DNA from: Natranaeroarchaeum sulfidigenes
GTDB taxonomy: Archaea; Halobacteriota; Halobacteria; Halobacteriales; Natronoarchaeaceae
Length of the DNA stretch: 64,000 nucleotides
Reading direction: 5' to 3'
Assembly: GCF_017094485.1 (NCBI RefSeq)
Contig: NZ_CP064786.1
Coordinates: 1,240,001-1,304,000 of the forward strand
Made by a program: the position numbers and the translations under genes. Positions 17,976 through 26,575 of the stretch are shown piece after piece. The notes below the pieces were generated by a model that saw only the letters and a list, made by a program, of their open reading frames with translations, ran no database searches and had not been told where the DNA came from. Numbering within the stretch: the first letter of the stretch is position 1; each line of letters opens with the position of its first letter.

Positions 17976-18900
17976 CCGTCATAACGGGCTCCATCCCGAG
18001 GTCGGCGCGGAGGTCGTACTCGTCGCCGGTCAGGATATAGAGTAGATCATCGAGCACGTCGAACAGCTCGGGGACGATGCGGACGACGAGCAGGGTGATG
18101 CCGACGAGCGCGACGATCGAGAGCGTCTGGGAGATCAGGTGATGGGAGACGAAAAAGGAGGTTCGCATCCCTTCACCCGCGAGCGTCGCCGTGATCGTGT
18201 TGAAGACGCCGTAGTCGAACCAGCCCAGCGGGGCGGCGAGACCGACGAAGACGTTCCGGGCGAGGTTGAGGATCCAGATCACGCCGACAGCGACCGCGAA
18301 CGCGGCGAGCTTTCGGCGAAGCGGCGCGCGGACTGCGGCGATCAGCCCGCCGAAGATCGAGATGCTCCCGATCCCGGTACACGCCAGCACGATGTACGTC
18401 GAGTAGCCCTCGAACGCAAAGCGGCTCTGGTAGCCGTTCATCCCCTCCTCGATCCCCGGCGAGTAGCCGAGCAGTTGCATCCCCATGTGAGACTGGATCG
18501 TTACGGTCTCGATGAGCCACATCTTCAGCGGCTCGATCGTCGTGAAGGGCAGATAGATGATCCCCATCAGCCCGACCGCGCGAGTCAGGGTCAACAGCGA
18601 ATCGCGCCCGCCATAGAGTAGATACCCGGTGTAGACACACAGCGGCAGTCCGGCGAGGCTAAGAATCGTCTGCAGGGGGCTCTGTGCGTCGTAGTAGAAG
18701 TACGGCATCATCGTCAGCCAGAAGACGCCGAACAGCGCCCACGCAACACTGCCGGCGTACCGGGCGTGTTTCCTGTTGCCCGCGAGGTCGAGTGCGGCCG
18801 TCAGGAGGAACGCACCGATGGCGACCCAGACGAAGTGGGCCGTCGGATCGAACGACGTGAACGCGTCGACCACGAGCGGGGTACTCGAAGCTACTGTCAC
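17959..18900 (-). CDS. artA: Archaeosortase A
   Basis: 313 aa integral membrane protein. ArtA cuts PGF-CTERM surface proteins (including the S-layer glycoprotein) and hands the new C-terminus to a lipid. The catalytic triad is visible as Cys in LACTGIGSIS, Arg in NLARNVFVG and His in SHHLISQT. The frame is open further upstream to 19002, but a TATA-like TTTAA box 24 bases before the GTG at 18900 supports this start as leaderless. No PGF-CTERM substrate is encoded in the window. The divergent neighbour is a winged-helix regulator. Confidence 0.93.
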   Translation of the reverse strand: MTVASSTPLVVDAFTSFDPTAHFVWVAIGAFLLTAALDLAGNRKHARYAGSVAWALFGVFWLTMMPYFYYDAQSPLQTILSLAGLPLCVYTGYLLYGGRDSLLTLTRAVGLMGIIYLPFTTIEPLKMWLIETVTIQSHMGMQLLGYSPGIEEGMNGYQSRFAFEGYSTYIVLACTGIGSISIFGGLIAAVRAPLRRKLAAFAVAVGVIWILNLARNVFVGLAAPLGWFDYGVFNTITATLAGEGMRTSFFVSHHLISQTLSIVALVGITLLVVRIVPELFDVLDDLLYILTGDEYDLRADLGMEPVMTDGGDD

Positions 18901-18918
18901 TGGTCCGTGGTAGTCTCC

Positions 18919-18928
18919 GCTTAAACAT
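18919..18928 (-). promoter_or_regulatory. TATA-type promoter of artA
   Basis: On the minus strand this reads ATGTTTAAGC, a haloarchaeal TATA box about 24 bases upstream of the GTG at 18900. The position is the reason for choosing that start: transcription would begin at or next to the codon. Confidence 0.6.
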
Positions 18929-19041
18929 AGGCCTATCGGGACCGGATCCGGCCGACACTCGACCGTCGATGACGACCGAACGGTCGGGTGAGACGCCGAC
19001 ACCGTGGTGTTTTTTTACTGCTGCGTGGTAACCGTGTGGAT

Positions 19042-19821
19042 ATGTCCGACGTCCTCGAAAACAAACGGTCCGCGACACGATTTCGCATCCTCGTCGAAAT
19101 AGCGGACCGACAACCCGCGGTAAGTCAGGGTGAGATCGCCGACGCCGTCGGCGTTACGAGTCAGGCGGTCAGCGAGTACATTCGTGAACTCGTTGATGAC
19201 GACCTCGTGGAGAAGGAGGGCAGGTCACGCTACCGGATCACGAAGGAGGGCGTCGACTGGCTCCTGTCCGAGGCGGCTGACGTGCGCCGCTTTGCTGATC
19301 ACGTCACCGAAGACATCCTCGGTAACGTACAGGAAGACGCCGCGATTGCCGCGGCTGTGATCGAGGAGGGTGAAAGCGTCACGTTAACTGTCGAAGACGG
19401 ACTATTGCGTGCGACACCGGGGGAGTCGGGGCCAGCCACCGGCGTCGCGACGACGGACGCGGACGCGGGCGAGGACGTTGGTGTCACCGGCTTCGAGGGG
19501 ATCATCGATCTCGATCCCGGCGACGTAACCGTCCTCCAGATCCCGCCGGTCCGGTCCGGGGGGAGCCGTGCCGTCGATTTCCCTGCTCTTGCCGAGCGTT
19601 CGTCGAGCGCCGATATCGTTGCCGCTGCGGGCGTCGAGGCGGTCGTCGCACTGCGCGGTGCAGACGTCGATATCGACACGCGGTTCGCCGCTGGCGAGGT
19701 TGCGGTCGATGCCGCAAGCCGCGGGCTGGACGTTCTCGTGGCATCGACCATCGACAACGTCGGGCGCGTAACGGACGCGCTACGGGATGCGGAAGTCGCG
19801 TACGAAGTGTCGGAATTGTGA
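19042..19821 (+). CDS. Winged-helix transcriptional regulator with C-terminal sensing domain
   Basis: 259 aa. Residues 1-75 are a MarR-like winged helix (VSQGEIADAVGVTSQAVSEYIREL is the recognition region, then the wing GRSRYRITKEG). Residues 85-259 form an alpha/beta region with repeated Asp-Val strands and no enzymatic motif, probably a ligand-binding or dimerisation domain of a haloarchaeal family. It is divergent from artA with about 140 bases between starts, so control of artA is plausible but unproven. Confidence 0.8.
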   Translation: MSDVLENKRSATRFRILVEIADRQPAVSQGEIADAVGVTSQAVSEYIRELVDDDLVEKEGRSRYRITKEGVDWLLSEAADVRRFADHVTEDILGNVQEDAAIAAAVIEEGESVTLTVEDGLLRATPGESGPATGVATTDADAGEDVGVTGFEGIIDLDPGDVTVLQIPPVRSGGSRAVDFPALAERSSSADIVAAAGVEAVVALRGADVDIDTRFAAGEVAVDAASRGLDVLVASTIDNVGRVTDALRDAEVAYEVSEL

Positions 19822-19823
19822 TA

Positions 19824-20426
19824 TCAACGCGCGTGTTCTTTCGCGGCGTCGTATGCCTCCTGTAATCGTCTGAACTCCTCGCGGTCGCCGCCGTGGTCTG
19901 GATGGACATCGATCACACGGTCCCGATACGCCCGTTCGATCTCCTTGATCTCCGCGTCTGTCGATAGCCCCAGTTCCGTGAAGGCTCCGGTTGGGACACC
20001 CCCGGATCGATCAATCGTCACGGTTGGCGTCTCGAAGGGGAGCCTGCTCCCGAGCGCAATGCCCGGCAGTTCGTGCTCGACCAGCACCGCTTCGACGTCA
20101 TTGGACCGGAGCTGGAAGTACACGTGCGCGTCGAACGTCACCGCAACCCCCCGTGTCGGCAGATAAAAATCGACGTGTTGATCGTCGATCGTGCGTCCTT
20201 CCTCGTAGCGCTCTCCGATCGCATCGAAGTAATGTCTGATCTCGGCGCGGCGGCGTGCCATCCCGTCGCCGCTCCCGTCGGTCCGGCGCTTTTGCCGATC
20301 TGGAGATGACGGTATCAGGCGCTGTCCGGCGAGGAAGATCCCGGCTACGATTACCGAAAACACCCCCGCAAGGGCGACGCCAACGACGAGCCAGTCGGGG
20401 AATGTGGTGAGTGTCTGCCAGGCCAC
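19824..20426 (-). CDS. Membrane-anchored protein with C-terminal J domain
   Basis: 200 aa. One hydrophobic helix near residues 14-34 (VVGVALAGVFSVIVAGIFLAG) is followed by a basic linker and a beta-rich middle domain (60-145). The C-terminal J domain has DVHPDHGGD (HPD intact). The order TM, middle domain, then J domain resembles the DjlA layout and would place the J domain in the cytoplasm. It is the second J-domain protein in 7 kb with no Hsp70 gene in view. The stop lies two bases from that of the convergent regulator. Confidence 0.8.
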   Translation of the reverse strand: MAWQTLTTFPDWLVVGVALAGVFSVIVAGIFLAGQRLIPSSPDRQKRRTDGSGDGMARRRAEIRHYFDAIGERYEEGRTIDDQHVDFYLPTRGVAVTFDAHVYFQLRSNDVEAVLVEHELPGIALGSRLPFETPTVTIDRSGGVPTGAFTELGLSTDAEIKEIERAYRDRVIDVHPDHGGDREEFRRLQEAYDAAKEHAR

Positions 20427-20551
20427 GGCCGGAATAAGCGTTGGATACTAATGAACGTCTCGGGCGCGGCAACGATACCAGATCTGAGATGCCCTGAACC
20501 GCACTCCGAATACATTCGACAGCTCGTACACCTCAGCGGTCTAATTATTGC

Positions 20552-20639
20552 ACTTCGGGATACGAAGTGGATAACTTCGAATATTGTAGTGAACAGCTTC
20601 GAAACTCGTAGTGTGTTGCTTCGAATTCAATAGTAAAGT
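20552..20639. repeat. Four degenerate palindromic repeats at exact 22-bp period
   Basis: Units begin at 20552, 20574, 20596 and 20618. The unit consensus is RCTTCGAA-n(3)-CGTAGT followed by five less conserved bases. The first unit contains the perfect dyad ACTTCG-GGATA-CGAAGT, and the others keep the outer half-sites. TTCG recurs at 20554, 20576, 20598 and 20620. The array lies in the divergent intergenic region between the membrane J-domain gene and the metzincin lipoprotein, ending 74 bases before the latter. A 22-bp period is two helical turns, which suits cooperative binding of a regulator on one face. Confidence 0.75.
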
Positions 20640-20713
20640 ACCGGCATCGATATTCGACCGAGCACTCCGGCCGCAACACTCAATTGTTCTCTCGCCAAGT
20701 TCTAGTAGCCACC

Positions 20714-21682
20714 GTGAACCGCCGAACACTACTACTCTCCGTCGGCGCTGTCTGTGCCGGGGCCGCTGGCTGCACTGAACTGGAAGAGGCTGGCGAGCGC
20801 ATCTCCGCGGCGACGGGTCCCGATCGCCCCTGGGCCAACCTACCGGTAACCGTTACCCTCGACGATCAGACCGAGGACGGCCGGGAGGGGTTCGAGGAGC
20901 TGCTCCGGCAGGGGATGGCCTACTGGGAGGATCACAGCGAGGAGTACGCGGGCTACGAGATCAAGTACACATTCGATCCGGACCTCGACGATCACGAGGA
21001 CGCCGATATCGTGGTCGAACTGGTAGAGGACGTCCAGACGTGCTCCGTCGAGGGGCACGATCAGGAGGCAGTCGGGTGTGCGCCAGTTATCACCGACAGT
21101 GCCCCCGATACGGCGACGGTCGAGATCAAGGACGGGTTCTCTGACGACCTCACGCTCGTCACGATCAAACACGAGTTCGGCCACACGCTCGGGCTGGGCC
21201 ACGACGACGAGCCACAGGAGATCATGTCCTCGGATCCCGCCGACCGTATCCCCGACTACGAGACGCGCGTCAACATCCACGAGCGGTATCGTGAGACGGT
21301 GGGGCGGATCAACGAGGGGACGAGTCGATTTAATGAGGGGATAGAATATGGCACAGATCGGGAGTGGGAAGCGGCCCAGGAACAGTTCGAAAAGGCAACT
21401 GAACACTACGACTGGGCACACACAGAACTCTCCGAGATGCGCGACGACGCCGAGGCGATCGAAGCGGACGGGGCGGTCGAGCTACTCACCGAGGCCGAAA
21501 ACTTCACTCGGTACTACGGAGAGGCAGGGAAACTGTTCGCACAGGAAGCCAGAGCACGAGCTGATGGTGATCACATCGAGGCCGAACAGTATCAGAACGA
21601 GGCCAGAGAGGCAGTCGAAGCGGCACGGGAGTACGATGTCGAGGTCGGGTATACTCTCGCCGAAGCGCTTGGACTGCAGTGA
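20714..21682 (+). CDS. Tat-exported lipoprotein with metzincin-type zinc protease domain
   Basis: 322 aa from the GTG at 20714. The N-terminus NRRTLLLSVGAVCAGAAGC has a twin arginine, a hydrophobic stretch and a lipobox Cys at 20, so it is probably exported folded and lipid-anchored outside. Residues 40-175 form a matrixin-like domain with HEFGHTLGLGH (zinc His 153, 157, 163; Glu 154) and a nearby Met-turn candidate (IMSSD). Residues 195-320 are helical and Glu/Ala-rich, possibly a coiled stalk. The 22-bp repeats lie just upstream. Substrates are unknown. Confidence 0.87.
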   Translation: MNRRTLLLSVGAVCAGAAGCTELEEAGERISAATGPDRPWANLPVTVTLDDQTEDGREGFEELLRQGMAYWEDHSEEYAGYEIKYTFDPDLDDHEDADIVVELVEDVQTCSVEGHDQEAVGCAPVITDSAPDTATVEIKDGFSDDLTLVTIKHEFGHTLGLGHDDEPQEIMSSDPADRIPDYETRVNIHERYRETVGRINEGTSRFNEGIEYGTDREWEAAQEQFEKATEHYDWAHTELSEMRDDAEAIEADGAVELLTEAENFTRYYGEAGKLFAQEARARADGDHIEAEQYQNEAREAVEAAREYDVEVGYTLAEALGLQ

Positions 21683-21692
21683 ACAGGGACTT

Positions 21693-21986
21693 TCAGAACC
21701 CGTACCGTTTGTGCGCGTCGTCGATCGGTAGGATTTCGAGAACGCGGACTTCACCATCGTCCTCGATTACAGTGTAAATCGCCGTGTACGTCCGCGAAAT
21801 GTGCATTCGAAACCGATCACGGCGACCGTCGATCGGAAGCTTCTCTTTGTCTCCGCGACCTCGCCCAGGGTAGGGATTGTCGGCGAGATAGCCGAGCTTC
21901 TCTTTGCAGACTCTGGTGGTCTTGTCATCAGCTACCGAGAGGAACTCGCTCGCATCCTCGCCGAGTAACACGTCGTACTCAGACAT
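21693..21986 (-). CDS. RelE/ParE-family toxin
   Basis: 97 aa, the standard size of RelE-type toxins. The pattern is a helical N-terminus (LLGEDASEFLSVADDKTTRVC), a basic loop (GRGRGDKEKLP) and the core strand FRMHISRTYTAIYTV followed by VRVLEILPI. RelE toxins cleave mRNA on the ribosome. It overlaps the antitoxin gene by eight bases, antitoxin first, the usual order. Confidence 0.85.
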   Translation of the reverse strand: MSEYDVLLGEDASEFLSVADDKTTRVCKEKLGYLADNPYPGRGRGDKEKLPIDGRRDRFRMHISRTYTAIYTVIEDDGEVRVLEILPIDDAHKRYGF

Positions 21987-22173
21987 CTTCGAGCGCGGTT
22001 AGTTCGTCGCCGTCTTGCCCTTCGAGTTCCCGGAACCGACGCTCAAGGTCTTCACGACGGCGTGCCTGCGCGAGTTCCTGGAGCAGGTCATCGTACGTCT
22101 GCCCCGGTTCTTTCAGCTCGTGTAGTTCTTTCCGGGTTTCCTCGGTGACCGGAATACGTTTGTCGGCGGACAT
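21979..22173 (-). CDS. Antitoxin of RelE-type pair
   Basis: 64 aa. A short N-terminal ribbon (KRIPVTEETRKELHELK) and a long acidic helix with many Glu/Arg residues resemble the haloarchaeal antitoxins found directly upstream of RelE toxins (DUF7557-like). The N-terminal ribbon-helix-helix-like part probably binds its own promoter, and the C-terminal helix neutralises the toxin. AT-rich DNA upstream (22185-22210) is the likely autoregulated promoter. Confidence 0.8.
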   Translation of the reverse strand: MSADKRIPVTEETRKELHELKEPGQTYDDLLQELAQARRREDLERRFRELEGQDGDELTALEDV

Positions 22174-22277
22174 TGGCTGTTAGGACGTAACATCCTTACA
22201 GTATTAACACTGACGACCATCCGTTGGCCACAGGTTGTTCCGCAACCATTGTAATACCGGCACACGCAGGGAGAGCC

Positions 22278-23267
22278 ATGACGACTTCGAGCGCCCCCGG
22301 GAAGATCTACCTGTTCGGGGAACACGCCGTTGTGTACGGCGAACCCGCAGTACCGTGTGCGATCGAGCGCCGAGCGCGGGTGACGGTCGAACAGCGCGAG
22401 GACAGCCATCTCCGCGTCCACGCCGACGATCTGAGCCTGGACGGCTTTACCGTCGAGTACAGCGGTGCGACTGATACGGCGCCAGATATCGACGTCTCCG
22501 AGTCGCTGATTCAGGCGGCGATGGGCTACGTCGACGCGGCCGTGCGACAGGCCAGAGACGCCGCGGACGCTCCGGACGCTGGCTTCGATATCACCATCGA
22601 GAGCGACATCCCGCTGGGTGCCGGACTCGGCTCGTCTGCCGCAGTAACGGTCGCCGGGATCGACGCGGCGACGCGCGAACTCGGCGTCCCCCTGGAGCCG
22701 GCCGAGGTCGCCGACCGGGCCTTTCAGGCCGAGTACGAGGTACAGGAGGGGCAGGCCTCACGTGCGGACACGTTCTGCTCCGCGGTGGGCGGTGCGGTCC
22801 GCGTCGAGGGCGAGGACTGCCGAGCCATTGATGCGCCGGACCTGCCGATCGTCGTCGGCTTCGACGGCGGCGCGGGCGACACCGGCGAGCTCGTCGCGGG
22901 CGTCCGCGAACTCCGGGAGACCTACGGCTTCGCCGCGGATACGGTCGCGGCGATCGGCGATATCGTACGCGAGGGCGAGCGCTCGCTGGCCGACGAAGAC
23001 GTCGAGCGCCTCGGCGAACTGATGGATTTCAACCACGGGCTGCTCGAAGCACTCGGCGTCTCCTCCAGATCACTCGACAACATGGTGTGGGCCGCCCGCG
23101 ATGCGGGGGCCTACGGCGCGAAACTCACCGGTGCGGGCGGCGGGGGCTGTATCGTCGCACTCGACGACAGCGAGGAGACCGAGACGGCACTACGGTTCAC
23201 GCCGGGCTGTGAGGAGACGTTCCGGGCCGGGCTCGATCGTGAGGGCGTCCGTCTGGAGGAACAATGA
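22278..23267 (+). CDS. mvk: Mevalonate kinase
   Basis: 329 aa GHMP kinase. It phosphorylates mevalonate for archaeal membrane lipid synthesis. Motifs are APGKIYLFGEHAVVYGEPA at the N-terminus, the ATP loop PLGAGLGSSAAVTV near 115-128, and AYGAKLTGAGGGGCIVAL at the C-terminus. The ATG at 22278 fits the family N-terminus. It is coupled to the next gene by a 4-base ATGA overlap, so the two kinase steps are co-expressed. Confidence 0.96.
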   Translation: MTTSSAPGKIYLFGEHAVVYGEPAVPCAIERRARVTVEQREDSHLRVHADDLSLDGFTVEYSGATDTAPDIDVSESLIQAAMGYVDAAVRQARDAADAPDAGFDITIESDIPLGAGLGSSAAVTVAGIDAATRELGVPLEPAEVADRAFQAEYEVQEGQASRADTFCSAVGGAVRVEGEDCRAIDAPDLPIVVGFDGGAGDTGELVAGVRELRETYGFAADTVAAIGDIVREGERSLADEDVERLGELMDFNHGLLEALGVSSRSLDNMVWAARDAGAYGAKLTGAGGGGCIVALDDSEETETALRFTPGCEETFRAGLDREGVRLEEQ

Positions 23268-24004
23268 CGGTCGTTCTGAAGCTCGGCGGAAGCGTCGTCA
23301 CCGAAAAGGACCGCAAAGAGACGGTCGACGGCGAGTCACTGGACGCTGCAGCAGCGGCGATCGGCGATGCCGTCAACGATGTCGATGGGCTGGTTGTCGT
23401 CCACGGCGGCGGAAGCTTCGGCCACCCGAACGCCGCGGCGTACGGCGTCTCGACCACTGAGGGAACTCACGACACCGAGGGCGTACTGGCAATCCACGGC
23501 GCGATGAAGACACTCAACACGTTCGTCCTGCGACGGCTTCGTGAGCACGACGTCCCCGCAGTCCCCGTCCATCCGCTTTCGGCCGCGAGCCGCGATACGG
23601 GCGGTGAGTTGACCTTGCCCGTCCAGCAGGTCCGAACGCTGCTCGGCGAGGGGTTCGTGCCCGTACTCCACGGCGACGTGATCGCGCACGCTGGCGAGGG
23701 CGTTACCGTCGTCAGCGGCGACGAACTGGTGGTCGAACTGGCACAGGGTGTCGATGCCGACCGGGTTGGACTCTGTTCTGCCGTCCCAGGTGTGCTGGAT
23801 GAAAACGATGACGTCATTCCGCGGATCGATGCGTACGAGGACGTCGCAAACGTGCTCGGTGCGAGCGACGCGACGGACGTGACCGGCGGAATGGCTGGCA
23901 AAGTGCGGGCGCTGCTCGATCTCGACGTCGAGGCCTCGATCTTCGATCTGGGTTCTGTCGGCCCGTTCCTCGCTGGTGAACCGGTCGGAACGACGATCGA
24001 CTGA
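23264..24004 (+). CDS. ipk: Isopentenyl phosphate kinase
   Basis: 246 aa amino-acid-kinase fold. It turns isopentenyl phosphate into isopentenyl diphosphate, the last step of the archaeal mevalonate pathway. The N-terminal VLKLGGSVVTEKDRK, the VVHGGGSFGHP loop with the substrate-binding His, and VSGDELVVELA match the family. It overlaps the mevalonate kinase stop by four bases. Confidence 0.94.
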   Translation: MTVVLKLGGSVVTEKDRKETVDGESLDAAAAAIGDAVNDVDGLVVVHGGGSFGHPNAAAYGVSTTEGTHDTEGVLAIHGAMKTLNTFVLRRLREHDVPAVPVHPLSAASRDTGGELTLPVQQVRTLLGEGFVPVLHGDVIAHAGEGVTVVSGDELVVELAQGVDADRVGLCSAVPGVLDENDDVIPRIDAYEDVANVLGASDATDVTGGMAGKVRALLDLDVEASIFDLGSVGPFLAGEPVGTTID

Positions 24005-24021
24005 TCTGAGCTGTCGACTGC

Positions 24022-24576
24022 TCAGAGCTCTTTGACGATCTCTGCCGGATTTCCTGCCACCATCACGTCATCGGGCACGTCCTCGGTCACGACAGCACCG
24101 GAGCCGATTACCACGCCGTCGCCGATCGTCACGCCGGGATTGAGCACGGCGTTGCCGCCGATCCATGCCCTGTCGCCGACCGTCACGGGCTTGCCGTATT
24201 CGAGCCCAGCTGTGCGCTCCTCGGCGTCGACCGGATGCGTGGCCGTGTAGACCTGGACTGCCGGGCCGAGCATACAGTCGTCTCCGAACTCGATCGGACA
24301 GACGTCCAGAAAGACGCAGTTGGCGTTCGCAAAGAACTCGTCGCCGACGTGGATGTTGAAACCGTAATCGCATCGGAGATCGGGCTCGATATAGGGATTC
24401 TCGCCGGTCGAACCGAATAGCTCGGTCAGTAGCTCCAGGGCCCGATCCTCGTCGTCGATGATCGCCCGGTTGTACTCATCTGCGAGTCGTCGGGCACGTC
24501 TATGTGCGTCTCTGAGATCGGCATCCTCGGGATCATACATCTCGCCCGACACCATCTTTTCGCGTTCGCTCGGCAT
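24022..24576 (-). CDS. Maltose/galactoside O-acetyltransferase-like enzyme (left-handed beta helix)
   Basis: 184 aa. An N-terminal helical pair (MVSGEMYDPEDADL is the Maa-type opening) leads into hexapeptide repeats such as IGGNAVLNPGVTIGDGVVIGSGAVVTEDVP. The catalytic His is likely in YTATHPVDAEERT. Family members acetylate sugars or related hydroxyl compounds from acetyl-CoA as trimers. It stands between two isoprenoid gene pairs with no obvious link to them, and converges on ipk. Confidence 0.9.
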   Translation of the reverse strand: MPSEREKMVSGEMYDPEDADLRDAHRRARRLADEYNRAIIDDEDRALELLTELFGSTGENPYIEPDLRCDYGFNIHVGDEFFANANCVFLDVCPIEFGDDCMLGPAVQVYTATHPVDAEERTAGLEYGKPVTVGDRAWIGGNAVLNPGVTIGDGVVIGSGAVVTEDVPDDVMVAGNPAEIVKEL

Positions 24577-24638
24577 GGCTGAGGTTCGCGTTGCCAGCGG
24601 AATAGGTGTTCCCGTCTTGCACTGGGGCCGTCATCTGT

Positions 24639-25241
24639 TCATTCCAGATACCGATCGGGGACGTACTCCTCGATCGGCTCGGGGACCTTCGAGAACACCG
24701 TCGGTGCGAGGTCTGCGAGCCACCGTCGAAGAACGACGTAGACGAACGAGATCCCAAGAAGCACCGCGACGAGTACAACGACTGGGCCGTCGAGGAGCAG
24801 GACGGTCGGCACTGCAAATCCGCCAGCGAGCAGGAGGTCTTCGGGGGAACCGTCGTACCGGATCAGCCGACGAGGGGCGATCCAGCGGCCGTGGTAGTGG
24901 TCGTACACTGCCCGCTCCGAGCGTCCTTCCCACGGACGGAGTTCGAGGCCGCCTCCGAAGATGTCCATCAGGCAGTGCAGCGCCGCAGCAGCGAGACCGA
25001 CCGCGACCGTGATCGTCAGTAGCTGTGGAACCGTGACCGCGACACCGACAGCTGGTACGGCCAGCGCTGTGTAGTACACCGGGAAGTGGAACGTTCTGCG
25101 ATGACCGAAATACATATCGAAATCCGGGAATGCGCCACCGACTCCGCCAGCAACGACTGCTGCGGGAGCGAGTTCCGGGACGAATACCACGACCGGAAGC
25201 GCAAGCGCGAGGCCAGCCAGTACGTGGGTTGTCAGCATCAT
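24639..25241 (-). CDS. DUF457/YdjM-like membrane metal-dependent hydrolase family protein
   Basis: 200 aa from the ATG at 25241, chosen because a TATA-like box (25266-25273) lies 28 bases upstream. Several transmembrane helices are present. Conserved polar residues are the His of TTHVLAGLAL, the acidic pair of FPDFDMYFGHRR and the HCLMDIFGGG motif, which in this family make a membrane-embedded metal site. Biochemical function is unknown for most members. The C-terminal 35 residues are soluble and charged. Confidence 0.75.
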   Translation of the reverse strand: MMLTTHVLAGLALALPVVVFVPELAPAAVVAGGVGGAFPDFDMYFGHRRTFHFPVYYTALAVPAVGVAVTVPQLLTITVAVGLAAAALHCLMDIFGGGLELRPWEGRSERAVYDHYHGRWIAPRRLIRYDGSPEDLLLAGGFAVPTVLLLDGPVVVLVAVLLGISFVYVVLRRWLADLAPTVFSKVPEPIEEYVPDRYLE

Positions 25242-25331
25242 TGTTCTCACTGAACGATCCTCAGAAGTATAAGTATTCTGTAGATACTGGAGCCACAGTG
25301 TTTATGATGAATGGCTCTTCAGACGCTTCCA

Positions 25332-25937
25332 ATGGATCAGCAGCAAGATATCCTCGAAAGTCTGTTTAACAACAACCGCCTGAACGCGACGATCGGCTGG
25401 CTGTTCGTCGGGGTTCTGGCTATCGTCTTGCTCGAAAGCGTGGTGGATTTCGACCTGCAGTGGATCGTCTTTACGGCTGCAACGGCGGGTATCGTGCTCG
25501 TCCCGCCGGTGGTTCATCGTTCGCCCCAGATTATGCTCCCCTGGGAACTGCTCCTGCTCGCGACGCTCCCGATCGTGGTGCGGGCACTCGAACTCTCCGC
25601 GCTCTCGAACACCTTCGCAACGTACCTCTCGATCGCGGCCCTTGCGCTGATCGTCACCGTCGAACTCCACCTGCTCACGTGGATGCGAATCACTGACTGG
25701 TTCGCGGTCGTCCTCACCGTCATGTCGACGCTTGCCGCGGCCGGGCTGTGGACGATCCTGCGGTACAACATGGACGTCTATCTCGGTACCGAGTTTCTCA
25801 CGACTAACGAGGCACTCATGATCGAATGGATCTGGGTCACGCTGGCTGGAGTCGCCGCAGGCGTCCTGTTCAACCTGTACTTCCGGCCACGTTCACGCCG
25901 ACTGCGACAACGATTTGGTCGGGTGATGCGTCGATGA
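25332..25937 (+). CDS. Multi-pass membrane protein, unknown function
   Basis: 201 aa from the ATG at 25332; a TATA-like TTTATGATGA at 25301 lies about 29 bases upstream, consistent with a leaderless start. A short polar N-terminus (MDQQQDILESLFNNNRLNA) precedes about six hydrophobic segments and an Arg-rich C-terminal tail. No recognised motif. It overlaps the next membrane gene by four bases (ATGA), so the two products probably work together. Its promoter is back to back with that of the DUF457-like gene. Confidence 0.75.
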   Translation: MDQQQDILESLFNNNRLNATIGWLFVGVLAIVLLESVVDFDLQWIVFTAATAGIVLVPPVVHRSPQIMLPWELLLLATLPIVVRALELSALSNTFATYLSIAALALIVTVELHLLTWMRITDWFAVVLTVMSTLAAAGLWTILRYNMDVYLGTEFLTTNEALMIEWIWVTLAGVAAGVLFNLYFRPRSRRLRQRFGRVMRR

Positions 25938-26575
25938 TCGACCGCGTCCGGCGTGCCGTCCCGCCACGTCAGCAACGACGATTCTCGCGGGCGATGCAGC
26001 TGATTCTGGTCGGAATCGTCCTCTTTGGCCTCGTCGACGGCAACCCGAAAGCGATCGTTAACGGCGGCCTTGCGCTTGCAATTACCTTCTTGCCTGCGGT
26101 GCTCGAACGGAACTACAAACTGCCGCTCGATCCGTGGCTGGCGCTGTGGGTTACCGCTGCCGTGTTCTTCCACACGCTCGGATCGGCCGGGCTGTACGGC
26201 CACTTCCACTGGTGGGATCACCTGACTCACGCCCTCTCGGCGTCGCTCGTGGCTGGTATCGGCTACGTCACGGTTCGCGCGCTCGACCTGCACAGCGATC
26301 AGATCGAGCTCCCGAAACGGTTCTACTTCTTCTATATTCTCATCTTCGTGATCGCCTTTGGCGTCCTCTGGGAGCTATTCGAGTTCGGCCTGGACGTCTT
26401 CGCCGCGCAGACGGGCATCACGATGCCGCTCTCCCAGCACGGACTCGACGATACTGTCGTCGACCTGATGTTCAATACCGCTGGGGCACTCATCGTTGCG
26501 CTCTGGGGACAGGCCCATCTTCTGGGAGTAGCAGAGCAGCTCAAAGAACGGCTTCAGGAAGCGGTCGAGCAGTAG
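25934..26575 (+). CDS. DUF2238-like membrane protein
   Basis: 213 aa. The basic N-terminus (VRRAVPPRQQRRFSR) precedes six or so helices. The motif HWWDHLTHALSASLVAGIGY and the later GVLWELFEFGLD with D and N residues near the last helices (DDTVVDLMFNTAGA) match the DUF2238/YjdF family of unknown function. The ATG overlaps the stop of the upstream membrane gene, suggesting a two-gene membrane complex. Confidence 0.8.
   Translation: MIDRVRRAVPPRQQRRFSRAMQLILVGIVLFGLVDGNPKAIVNGGLALAITFLPAVLERNYKLPLDPWLALWVTAAVFFHTLGSAGLYGHFHWWDHLTHALSASLVAGIGYVTVRALDLHSDQIELPKRFYFFYILIFVIAFGVLWELFEFGLDVFAAQTGITMPLSQHGLDDTVVDLMFNTAGALIVALWGQAHLLGVAEQLKERLQEAVEQ

Noticed and set aside
20552-20639. CRISPR array
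   Set aside because: Repeat units are 22 bp end to end with no unique spacers and no cas genes in the window.
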